Shown in pieces: positions 1 through 11,001 of a DNA stretch of 64,000 nucleotides (the stretch's first letter is position 1; each line of letters starts with the position of its first letter). The notes under the pieces were generated by a model. That model saw only the letters and a program-made list of their open reading frames with translations, was not told the DNA's origin and searched no databases. The translations under genes and the position numbers were made by a program. Origin of the DNA: Coniochaeta sp. PMI_546 (taxonomy: Eukaryota > Ascomycota > Sordariomycetes > Coniochaetales > Coniochaetaceae); the NCBI GenBank assembly GCA_021432605.1, contig MU271146.1:2046001-2110000 (forward strand). Direction: 5' to 3'.

Positions 1-628
1 TTCAGCCGCCCAACAGCCATAGCTTCGACACCAAAGGAGAGCCGACATGTCCGGGACCGAGCAGAGATGTCCGTTGTAGCCAACTGCTAGCACGAGTCTT
101 CTGTGCTGTAATGTATCGATCCGACAGTTTGCAAGTATACAGCTCTTAAACATATATGCGGCCCCAACAGAATAACAGACCTACTAAGCAGTACAGTGAC
201 TCAAAACTCACACCACAGCGCATATAACACATCCGGACTGGGTCGTTTACCCTACCCAGGCCGCCGTCCCGTGTCGAACAATTCCAGGAAGTTTCTGTCT
301 TCCCACCCATGCGGCACACATATCGGTAGGACAAGATGTTCGCTTGACCGTTATGCATCAATCTCTCGCGAGTCTCCCCTCCGGATGAATGCGTCGGTCC
401 TCCTCGTTCCAACCCGCACGATCGCGAGTTCTGTCTCGACATGCTTCAATACTACTTCTTCCAAATTGGCCTCATCTGCAACTCTCCACAGGGCGACGTA
501 ATGTCTTCATTCGACATGAATCAAGACGCTTATAAGTATGAGATACTTCGTCTCGTCTTGGCATGAACGTCACACCTCGACTTCATCGCCAAGCCAAGCT
601 CATAGACGACACAAGAGGATAGTCAACC
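1..628. other. Left flank, no gene supported
   Basis: I find no reading frame with a recognisable domain, signal peptide or plausible splice pattern here. The right part must hold the promoter and 5' leader of the secreted repeat protein that starts at 629. Confidence 0.5.
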
Positions 629-1521
629 ATGGCGACCAGCAAGCTCCTTCTCGCAGCTCTGCTGCTAACACCCGTCTTGGGTCTTGTCCTGCCAGGCGAG
701 GCGAACAGTGGCCTCATCCTTGATGAGCGCGCCGTGGCTTTCGTATGTCATAACCCTACCTGAAGCATACGTACTTACTTAAAGGACTGACCTGTCAATA
801 GGCTGAGCCCGCCGATGTCCAGAAGCGCAGCGCTCTCTCTATACTCCTGGCCCGAGACACAGAGGCAACAGACGACACCAACGAGGTCGACGATGCGGAC
901 AAGAAGAAGAAGCATCACAAGAAGCACCACAAGAAGGGCAAGCACGGCTTCGGCCCGCTCGACACCGAATCCGAGGTCCAGGCCCGCGATGAGACCGCCC
1001 CGGAGTCAGTTGACTCCACCGACGGCGCCGATGACGCGGACAAGAAGAAGAACCATCACAAGAAGCACCACAAGAAGGGCAAGCACGGCTTCGGCCCCGA
1101 GGACGAGGCCGAAGTCGAGGCCCGGGACGAGGCCTCTACCGAGTCGACCGACGAGGCTGATAAGCTGAAGCACCACAAGAAGCATCACAAGAAGGGAAAG
1201 AAGCACCACTTCGGTCCGCCCGAGTCCGAGGCGGAGGTCCAAGCCCGCGATGAGGATACGGCTGACGCTACGGAGGCTGATGACAAGTTGAAGCACAAGA
1301 AGCATCATAAGAAGAACCACAAGAAGGGGAAGCATCCCTTCGGTCCTCTTGATGCCGAGGCTGATGTCGAGGCTCGGGATGTCACTCCGGATGACGTTGA
1401 TGATGCTGATGCCCCCGATGGTGCTGAGGGTGATGACAAGAAGAAACATCACAAGAAGCACCATAAGAAGGGCAAGAAGGGGAAGTTCCCCGGAAAGAAG
1501 GGCATTCCTAGGAGCTTCTAG
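629..1521 (+). CDS. Secreted Lys/His-rich repeat protein, five alternating-charge units
   Basis: Exons 629-742 and 802-1521 give 277 residues. The 59-bp intron has a GTATGT donor, a CTGAC branch-like site and a TAG acceptor, phase 0. I do not recognise the family. Residues 1-18 are a clear signal peptide (MATSKLLLAALLLTPVLG). A Kex2-type Lys-Arg lies at 46-47. From residue 55 there are five units of 44, 46, 41, 43 and 49 residues. Each opens with Ala-Arg-Asp, runs through an acidic stretch, then a basic block of the form KKHHKKHHKKGK. Units 1-4 then have an FGP turn and a short acidic tail ending EV(Q/E) or DVE; unit 5 ends in IPRSF instead. There are 25 histidines, all in the basic blocks, and no cysteine. 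Units 1 and 2 are almost identical in DNA, while 3-5 differ by many silent changes. This could be a metal-binding or charge-driven wall or matrix protein, or a precursor cut into repeated peptides; none of this is proven. No processing enzyme gene lies nearby. Confidence 0.85.
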
Positions 1522-3031
1522 GCGGTTGGTTGGTAGGGGTGTCTCTCACTCCCTGGTGAGGTGCTCAGACGATGTCGTGGGAGCTCCTTGGCTATTTGGC
1601 CAGGTCAAGGGGCCGTGTTGGCTTGATGTGCTTGTACTTAGCTTCTGACAGTCTCTTCCGTGGTAAATATGTTTTTTCCCCAAGTAAATCCTGCATGATT
1701 TCGAGGTCTAGCTTTTTGTGTTGGCTGTGATTGCCCTACCCGTACGTGTATATGTGTGACCGTTTTGTCCAGCATCTAGCGGCCCGTGCTTTTGTGCCGC
1801 TGCGCGCCACCTGCAGCGCCTGCAGCGTGGGTTACACGGCCGCTCAGGGGCGGACACAGATCTCCTGCACGGTGTTCTCTTGAAGAGAGAAAATTCCGTC
1901 TTTGATGTGCTGTGACTTGCATGTTCTGTGGCTTGCGTGAGCGATACCCTACTCGTCGAGAGCTGAACTTGTCATGAGAGGAAAAGGTAGCGTCAACCAT
2001 TGTGCAGCTGATACAAAAAATTGGGGGAAAATCCTACAGAAAAAGCAGAGACGGAGCGATGACACTTGGCTCTTTGATCTCACCTACCAACGAGAGTTGT
2101 GACGTGTCGCCGAGGGCGGGTGAATAAGGTAAAGAAGGTGTCGATGGCGAGAAACATATGATGTAGCAGTTGCGGTTGCATTGGGCGACGGGATGCTTAG
2201 ATAAACACCATCACAGGAAAAAGGTGGTCCGTGTTGAAACGGGGTTGACAGGGCCACCCGACGGTTCAGGGGCTTGAGGTTCATTCCCCCCAGCTAAACC
2301 CGTTTCAGCCTCTAATTCGATACGACCATAAGGTACACAGTATTGTCGATTCTCCAATGTTTCCACTTCGATAATGGACAGTTCTCGAATTCCTACTTTG
2401 ATGAAGTGGAGAGAGATTCAATCGTTTCCATTCATTTGTTTCAAGAAACAGGCTTCCTGCCCTGCCCTGTCTGAATCTCGTCTGCATTCCATCCACAGTC
2501 ATTCCAACGTTTCTCAGCTGCAAAACGTGTCTCTGAAGCGCTTCCACCTCAGTTTGATTATTACGCGCTGATTAGGAGATAGAGGTACCTCAGATCTTAT
2601 CGCACTTCACCAAGAGTGGATCCCAAAGTGTATGTCTGTATGTCAGGGTCCCCCCTTGAACTTCCGGACTTCAGTCCATGAATCTACGGGCCAAGACGAC
2701 CTTCCGCGACACGAACACCTTGCTAATTGCAAGCTACCATCCATGCGAACAGCCTGGACAGTCACGACTATTTGCTACTGGCTCTTCTCATGCTCAAGTG
2801 TCGTCGATTTATGCAGCTTGACAGGCTGACCACAGCGACAAGGACATGATGCGATCCGGCCTGCATCTGAGACGCCAAAGAGTCGATTGACGGCAGATCC
2901 TCCTCGTTTCCCGACCCGCTCTCGCGCAAGAGCGCTCGCATCTTGAGCCTCTCGCTGTTCAAGTCTCTCGAAAGAACCGCCGCCTGATTGAAGCCCCCTC
3001 CCCATAGCGGCGGCTGTTTCACGAATCCACC
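1522..3031. other. Intergenic, 3' flank of repeat protein and formin promoter
   Basis: About 1.5 kb with only short overlapping open frames and no recognisable protein, RNA or repeat. The last few hundred bases should be the promoter and leader of the formin gene starting at 3032. Confidence 0.5.
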
Positions 3032-6000
3032 ATGTCGTCCTTCTTCTCGCGTTCCAAGCACAAGTCCGACAAGCGAAACACGAGCGACGATGGCAGGTTT
3101 CTGGCCGGCCAGAATGACTCCGCCAGCTCCTTGAACTCGCGTGCCTCGCGACACCACCGAGATTCCTCTGTCATCTCGGTAGACCGCCCCAACTCCCCCG
3201 AATCCGGCATCAACATGACCGCCGGTGTCATGACCACCATCCCCTACGACAGTCTCTCCGGCCGCCGGTCGCCCATCGCCGTCGACTACCTTCCAAAACC
3301 AGACCAGATGCCCCTGCAGCGCGAACCGCTCCCCCACCAGTTGAACAAAGCTACAAGCGACTTCCACCAGTATCCCTCCTTCGATCCCTCCAGCATTTAC
3401 AGCGGCGCCGGTGCTGGCTCACATGTGTCGGGACCCCGACCCCCGCCGGGCACCTCGAATGTCACCATGGCCTCCACCGGACAACGCCAAACACAGTTTC
3501 AACAATGGGGGCCGTCGAGAGACGGCGGCCAACCCGGCTCGCACAACTCTCGGTACAACTCATATCAAACATCCGGAGGACGGAGCTCAGGCGACCACTC
3601 GAGCATTTTCTCAGGTAACGGAGGACCCTACAATGACCAGACAGCATCCAGTCGCTTATCAAGAGCAGCCCAAACTAGCGCATCATCGCAACCATCCTAC
3701 ATATCGCAGCAGTCACACAGAGAATCGCACCGACTGACTAAGTTTCCGGGCGCGGGACTGCCAGGCACAGGCCATGAAGGATTCTTCCTAGCAAAGCCCG
3801 AAGACGACAACGTCATCAACCAGATGTTCTTGACCCTCATGCAGAAGCGAGGGTGGCACAACCTCCCAGAACAGGCCCAGCGGCAGATGCTCGCCTACCC
3901 GGCTGCCAAGAAATGGACGCTCGTCTACCAGGACCGCCTACAAGAATGGCAGGGCGAGCAGAAACGGAGGCAGACCGCCAAAGCCGGCCAGTACGCCAAC
4001 TTCGACTATACCCAAGGTGCCGACGAGGAAGGAAGCCCGGAATGGTACGTGCGCAAAGTTATGGACAACAGCCTCGACACCAAAGGGCTCGGCAGTCTGG
4101 AGGTCAACCTGCGGACGCAGCAGATCGGCTGGGTGAAGCGCTTTATAGAGTGCCAGGGACAGGTCGCTCTCACGAACGTGCTCAACAAGATCAATCGCAA
4201 GACCGCCATCGGCCCCGCTGCGCCGGAAGCGGGCAAGGACAAGAATCTGGACCGAGAGTACGACATTGTGAAGTGTCTGAAGGCTGTGATGAACAACAAG
4301 TTCGGTGCCGACGATGCCCTGGCACACCAGCAAGTCATCGTCGCCCTAGTCCTGTCGCTCATGTCCCCACGGCTCATGACGCGGAAACTGGTCAGCGAAG
4401 TCTTGACGTTCTTGTGCCACTGGGGAGATGGAGAGGGCCACCTCAAGGTCATCCAGGCCATGGACATGGTCAAAAGTCAGCAGGGCGAAAACGGCCGTTT
4501 CGATGCCTGGATGCGCCTTGTCGAGGTTACCGTCGACGGCCGAGGCAAGATGGGCAGTCTTGTCGGCGCTAGCGAGGAGGTGCGCAGCGGCGGCATCGGC
4601 ATGGAGAACTTGCTTATGGAGTACGCTGTTGCTACGCTCCTCCTCGTCAACATGATTGTCGATGCCCCCGAGAAGGACCTCCAGATGCGGATCCATATCA
4701 GGGCGCAGTTCACCGCGTGCGGTATCAAGCGGATACTCAACAAGATGGAGGCTTTCCAGTATGAGTTGATCGACAAGCAGATCGAGCGTTTCCGGACGAA
4801 CGAGGCGATTGACTATGAGGACATGCTGGACCGTGACAACAGTAGCATGAAGGACAGCATAGACGGGGAAGTCAAGGACCTCAACGACCCGGCCCAGATC
4901 GTGGACGCTATCCAGCAGCGGATCCAAGGGACCAAGACACAGGATTACTTCATATCTGCGCTCCAGCATCTGCTCCTGATCCGAGACAATGACGGCGAGG
5001 AGCGGTTGCGTATGTTCCAGCTCGTAGACTCGATGCTCAGCTATGTTGCCATGGACAGGCGACTGCCTGACATGGACCTCAAGCAGAGCCTCAACTTCAC
5101 AGTCCAGAGTCTGCTGGACAAGCTGCACACGGATTCTGAGGCCCGGCAGGCTTCGGACGAGGCTTTAGAAGCCCGGCAGATAGCAGATGCCGCTTTAGCT
5201 GAGAGAGACGAGATGGCGGCGCGGATGGCCCTCGGGGCAGACGGTCTCGTAGCTAAACTTCAGAAGCAGTTAGACGAGCAGGCGAGGTTTATCGAGGCAC
5301 AGAGGAGGCAGGCCGAAGGGCTCAAGTCGGAGCTGGAGAGCTTGCAGGCTCTCCGAGCTAAGGAGGCGCAACGCAACGAGCTGGAGACGCGCGAGCTGTA
5401 CCTCATGCTCCGCGACGCCCAGGATATTGCCGCCTCCAACGCCGTCAAGAATAGCGCCGGTAACAAGCTCGGAAACGAGGGCCCGGCGCCGGGCATACTC
5501 GACAGGGACCGGCTTATGGAACGTCTGCAGATGCAGATCGAGCGCCAGAAGACGCAGTTCAAGCTAGAGGGTCGCGTCTGGGGTGACGCAGTCGGCCCCT
5601 CAGACAGACTTAGGGCTCTGCGCGAGGAGATGGACGGCTATCCCGAGGAAGGGGCCGGCGGACAGATGCCCCGAGACTTCACCAATAGTATGCTTGGGAG
5701 CGTCAAGCGCCAAACGAAGATCCCAAGGAAGCCCATCAAGTCTCGGGCGGCTGCCGAAGGAGTCTCGGATGAGGAAAGTGGTGACGAAGATATCGTGTAT
5801 GAGAAGCCTCGTCTGGTCGAGATCAAGAGACCTATTGCGGACCCTAGGCAGGCCTCCGCTGGGATGTTCAACGAGCTTACGGGCAAGGTCAAGAAATACG
5901 ACGCCAGCGACTCCGAAGGCGAGGGTGTCACGACCGGTCCTTCGCATCCTAGCCTCGAGTCGCAGTCGCCTAAGACGCCGAGCGATGTCGAGCCGCCGAA

Positions 6001-8283
6001 GATCAAGGTCACCGCGACAGGGGCGCCTCCCCCTCCTCCTCCTCCGCCGCCCCCTATGCCAGGTCATCTCCCCGGTGCTCCTCCGCCGCCACCTCCTATG
6101 CCCGGCATGCTCTCTCCTGCCTCTGCTGCAGGCCCTCCACCACCACCACCTCCTCCTCCACCACCTATGCCGGGTGCCTTGACAGGCGCCCCTCCACCGC
6201 CGCCGCCACCCCCTCCTCCAGGCATGAAGGGCATGCCACCTCCACCGCCGCCGCCGATGCCGAGTGGCTCCGTGTCTGGTCACTTCCTGGCCAAGCAGCC
6301 AGCGTTCAGTGCATCACCATCCATCGGCCTCCCTGTAGTACGGCCAAAGAAGAAGCTCAAGGCTCTTCATTGGGACAAGGTGGACTCTCCTCTAACAACA
6401 CATTGGGCCGCTCACGCACCTTCGGCAGAAGAACGAGAAGAGAAGTATCTCGAGCTCAGCCGCAAGGGTATCTTGGACGAAGTCGAGAAGCTCTTCATGG
6501 CCAAGGAGATCAAGCGGCTTGGACAAGGGAACTCTAAGAAGGATGACAAGAAGCAGATCATCTCCAATGACTTACGGAAAGCATTCGGTAAGGACTGCCA
6601 AATCTGCCTTGACTGCCTACGACATATTAACATGACACAGAAATTGCCCTCGCCAAGTTCTCACAATACCCTGTTGAAAAGGTCGTACAGATGATCATAC
6701 ACTGCGACAAGGAGGTACTGGATAACTCGGTAGTGATGGACTTCCTACAGAAGGACGACCTCTGCAACATCCCCGACAACACCGCCAAGCTCATGGCCCC
6801 CTACAGCAAAGACTGGACAGGACCCGAAGCCAACAAGGAGAACCGGGAACAAGACCCGGCCGAGCTCACGCGACAGGACCAGATCTACCTGCAGACCGCT
6901 TTCGAGCTGCACCACTACTGGAAGAGCAGGATGCGGGCTCTGGCACTGACCCGCAGCTTCGAGAGCGAGTACGAAGAGATCACGGACAAGATCCGCCAAG
7001 TGGCAACGGTGTCGGAATCGCTCCGCGACTCCGTCTCGCTGATGAACGTCCTGGGCCTCATCCTCGACATCGGCAACTACATGAACGACGCCAACAAGCA
7101 AGCGCGGGGGTTCAAGCTCTCGTCCCTGGCCCGGCTAGGCATGGTGAAGGACGACAAGAACGAGTCCACCCTCGCCGACCTCGTGGAGCGCATCGTGCGC
7201 CAGCAGTACCCGGAGTGGGAGGACTTCGCCAACGACATCCAGGGGGTGGTGACGGCGCAGAAGATCAACATCGAGCAGCTGCAGCAGGACGCGAGGCGGT
7301 ACATCGACAACATCCGCAACGTGCAGATGAGCCTGGACTCGGGCAACCTGTCGGACCCCAAGAAGTTCCACCCGCAGGACAGGGTGAGCCAGGTGGTGCA
7401 GCGGTGCATGAAGGAGGCGCGGCGCAAGGCGGAGCAGATGGAGCTGTACCTGGAGGAGATGATGAGGACCTACAACGACATCATGGTGTTCTACGGCGAG
7501 GACCCGACGGACGAGAACGCCAGGAGGGACTTCTTTGCCAAGCTGGCCTCGTTCGTGAGCGACTGGAAGAGGTCGAGGGACAAGAACATACAGCTCGAGG
7601 AGACGCGGAAGCGCAACGAGGCGAACATGAGGAGGAAGAACGAGAGGCTCAAGGCGGCGGGGGCGGCGGGGTTGGAGAACGGTGGCGGCGCGGGGGGTCT
7701 GCCGAGCCCGACTAGCACGGGGGCCATGGATAGCCTGCTCGAGAAGCTGAGGGCGGCGGCGCCGCAGGCGAGGGACCAGAGGGACCGTAGGCGGAGGGCG
7801 AGGTTGAAGGATCGTCACCAGGTGCGCATAGCGAGCGGGCAGAAGATTCCAGAGTTCAGCGAGATTCCCGAGGTCGAGGCCGGGTTGCTGAGTCCTAATA
7901 GTGCTGAGGGCGGGGGGGAGGCTGGTGCCGAGGGGTCGGTGGATGGGGGGGTTGGGGGTGGTCTGACTAGCCCGAGGGAGGCGGAGGAGGACGATGTGGC
8001 TGAACGGGCGGCGCTGCTGCTGCAGGGTATGAGGACGGGGGATGCGGGTGGGGACGACGAGGAGAAGAGGGAGAGTCTGAGGCGCAGCAGGAGGCAGACT
8101 GCTGATGAGGAGAGGAGGATGAGGCGGCGGAGACGGGAGAGGGCTACGCCTGGGGAGGGAGAGGAGGGGGGAAAGAAGGAAGGGGAGGGGAAGAAAGAAG
8201 GGGACGAAGGGGAGGGGGGAGGGGATGTAACGATACAGACGCCTACTGCGGAGGAGGCGCCGGAGAGGAGGGAAGAGGAGTAG
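3032..8283 (+). CDS. sepA: Formin (SepA/Bni1 family), actin nucleator
   Basis: Exons 3032-6587 and 6641-8283 encode 1,732 residues, close to the roughly 1,800 of Aspergillus SepA. The 53-bp intron lies inside the FH2 coding region. Order: a Ser/Gly/Gln-rich disordered N-terminus; a GTPase-binding/FH3 region from about residue 250 (starting FFLAKPEDD) to about 700; a coiled coil at about 705-830; a FH1 region at about 1000-1080 with at least five runs of 6-11 prolines; FH2 from about 1106 (KKKLKALHWDKV) to about 1500, including GNYMNDANKQARGFKLSSL. A diaphanous autoregulatory motif follows at about 1548 (MDSLLEKL, then a cluster of arginines). The tail is unusually rich in Gly, Glu and Arg. 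Formins of this family assemble actin cables and the contractile ring at hyphal tips and septa, and are released from autoinhibition by Rho-GTP. Family assignment is firm; the symbol is by analogy. Confidence 0.97.
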
Positions 8284-8905
8284 AGTTGGCGACGACCAGT
8301 TGTTCGATCGGAAAGAGATTATGGACCCGGACTGGATACGGGGTGGGTTATATACGTCACGTAATGTTTACTGGGGCTGGAATGGAGAGATTTATCATCA
8401 TCATCATCATCATCATCACTACTATCAGCTTCTGCATCGACTTGAGGTCGGAGCACTCAGGGGTTTGATAAGCGGACGGAAGGGGGGCATGGGGCGGTGT
8501 ACTTCTGCGACTGCTGGTTCCTCTCTGCCGGCCGTCCCTTGTTTATAGGCTGGCGGGTTCGGTTTACAGGTTCTTGGGTGGCACGATACGAGGGAGGCAT
8601 TATCATTCCTTTTCTGGACACAGCATACTTTGGATTTTTGAGTGCATGCGAGCATTGATCTTTGGATTTCTGTTGGGCAGCTCATCATTTCAGGTTTTCA
8701 GGGGCGTCTTTCATACACTGCAGCTTAGCACTTCTTTAGTTATACCACCCCAGCACCCAATATCGACAAGCCTGTTGAACTTTCGCCACTGAGCCATGCT
8801 TTATCGGGATTCAAGCTGCTTGCCCAAACTCCACACTGTCAAGGGCGGACTTCCACAGTGACTGTATCCACAGACATAGTGGCCTGATTCCACACAGCAT
8901 TCTTC
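8284..8905. other. Formin 3' flank
   Basis: Probably the formin 3' UTR and terminator followed by spacer up to the tRNA. It contains an ATC microsatellite at 8394-8417. No gene is supported. Confidence 0.5.
8394..8417. repeat. ATC trinucleotide microsatellite
   Basis: Eight perfect tandem ATC units about 110 bp after the formin stop codon, probably within its 3' UTR. Likely variable in length between strains. Confidence 0.9.
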
Positions 8906-8977
8906 GGTCTTGTGGCTCAATGGCAGAGCGTCTGACTACGAATCAGGAGGTTGCAGGTTCGACCCCTGCCAAGATCA
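8906..8977 (+). tRNA. tRNA-Arg (anticodon ACG), intronless
   Basis: A full cloverleaf can be drawn over 72 nt. The acceptor stem 8906-8912 pairs with 8970-8976 with one G-U pair, and A8977 is the discriminator. The D stem is GCTC/GAGC. The anticodon stem TCTGA/TCAGG encloses the loop CTACGAA, so the anticodon is ACG, read as ICG after deamination and decoding CGU/CGC/CGA. The T arm is GCAGG-TTCGACC-CCTGC. The internal A and B boxes are good Pol III promoter matches. No intron is present and CCA is not encoded, as usual in eukaryotes. Confidence 0.96.
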
Positions 8978-11001
8978 TTGGACTTTGAAGTCCATTGCAT
9001 TTTTGCTCTGTTTGTCGTGAGATTATCTGGAATACACAGAAGAGAGAGGGCCTGATAGAGCCATTCATGCTCGCGCTTTGAACTTCAGGGGTCATTTCTG
9101 GAGTGAGTTTGGTAGCATATTTTTTATCTTATTTCTCATGTTCTATTTGCTATCTCGCGCTCGCTTTGCGGTTCTGTGTTTCCCTCCTTCGCATCGAATA
9201 CCACTACGTAGCTTACCTTCTCTTTGACCCCCGGCTACCGTCGGTCCGTCATTCTAGGCCTCTGCAAGGCACGAGAGGCCGCGTAGCAATGCTTACAGTA
9301 TACATAGTAGGCAGACACTTCCTTCTTACGGCTGTCGCTCACGGAGCTGGACCTTGGAGAGGCCCATCAGCTGTGGGTGGGTTGCATCGGCTGTGGCGCT
9401 GGTGACGCGCATGACAATTGAGCCTCAGACATGCATGAGACGAACCACGATTTTCATCGAACTCATGCCCGTTCTTGGAGCTTTTGAAGAAGTACGACGA
9501 CGTCCTAGGGCTGCTTGCTGCCTGCTTGGTTGAGCTTGGATGCCTAACTGGATAAATAGAGTGCCGTGCCTATTGACCTGGTTAGCAACCCGCAGGGTCA
9601 AGGAACTGGGCTGGTTGTGGACAGGGTAGTGTGTTCGTTGGATCAGAAGGAAGGCAACGGAAATCTCAACATGGGGTTTTTGCGCTTTTCAGACAAAAAT
9701 ATGTGTTTTACATCCGGAATATTTCATCAGGAAACGGGGGAACGATGCCCTGAGGCGGTATGGAGTCGCAGGGAGGAGACAACTTACCACTTGCTGTTGA
9801 CGGTACAGGATGAATGGCTGAGGTCAGTTGTTGATGGTGGAAGTGACCGCTATATAACAACCATAATGGTTCTTCAATCAACTCTGTCGAATTGAATCCA
9901 TGAGGCACAACCAAAGAGGTCATCTGGAACCTCCACTCCAGGTTCCATAGATGTGATGTGCCGCTGCCGACGACGATACCAACAAGATCATGACCCGTGG
10001 AGGACGAATGAGTACTATGGGAGGAAGAGGAAGTCCAATATTGCATTTTCCACAGTTCGAAGTTTTATTTTGGCTCAAGTGGGGGCGGCTGTCATGGCCA
10101 TGGGTCCCGTCTTGCTAGTGGGGTCATTTTGGCGGTGGCAGCCTACACTAGACGGGCTAGACAGGCTGAACACATTCTCTGTGAATGTCTCCGATCTGGA
10201 GATGTCTGCACCCTGACCCTCGGGTACAGGGGGTCAAGGTTCCCTCTGGATATGCCCTAGCCCGTCTTGCTGCGTGTAACAGCAGCAATTAACCATGTCG
10301 TGGGACAGATGACTCTCACTTGAAGGGCTTGTCGTGGGAGATGCACACCACGACAACTAACCAGTGCTACTTTCGTATGCAGCCATCAGCAACCAGGGCG
10401 AACGAATACTCCAGTAGATTGTGATTCGCCGTCCAGGATCCGTCCTCGCTGCTGCTGGCTGCCGGCTCACGGGGTTCTACATATCTGCATGTCAAGCATT
10501 ACGGACCGAGAGTCACAAAAGTAGTGTTGTAGGATTAATATTCATCTGCAATAACCTGGCAATGCTCACCACACCCTCTTTGTCCAGCATCAATCCACAC
10601 TTACTACTAAACTAAATCGCCACCTCCACCACAGCTAGGCCTCCTCGCAGGCCTCACAACCACTCGAAAGCCCACAACTAAGCGGAACTCGGCTTTGCAA
10701 GGCTGACACTAGGCTTCTGCAGGCTTCATGGCGACTTAGACACCTTGGACGCCTGTCAGATCCCAGGTTCTTTCAAGCTTTTTGGTCAAGACTGCTGGTC
10801 CACTGTGACTCTTATAAAGTCTTGCCACCCATACCTCACTTTACACACTTGTAGATCTGGATCCCTGCCTTACGCGGCTCGGCTCGGTGTTAGTCGTCGT
10901 CATCGTTGGAGACTTGCACAGAAAAAGAATAAATATTTCTACATTTACTTATTCTTTACTTCTCCGCTCGATATCCCACGCCGGTGACATCGCCATCAAG
11001 C
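8978..11001. other. 2 kb intergenic region, no gene supported
   Basis: Several open frames of 60-110 codons exist on both strands, but none has a domain, signal peptide or codon pattern like the neighbours. The last part includes an A/T-rich stretch at about 10918-10970 that probably belongs to the promoter and leader of the BCS1-like gene. Confidence 0.45.

Noticed and set aside
1006-1464. Long hydrophobic Leu/Val-rich frame on the minus strand
   Set aside because: It is the exact antisense of the Lys/His/Asp repeats: AAG, CAC and GAC codons read backwards as Leu, Val and Val. No independent evidence.
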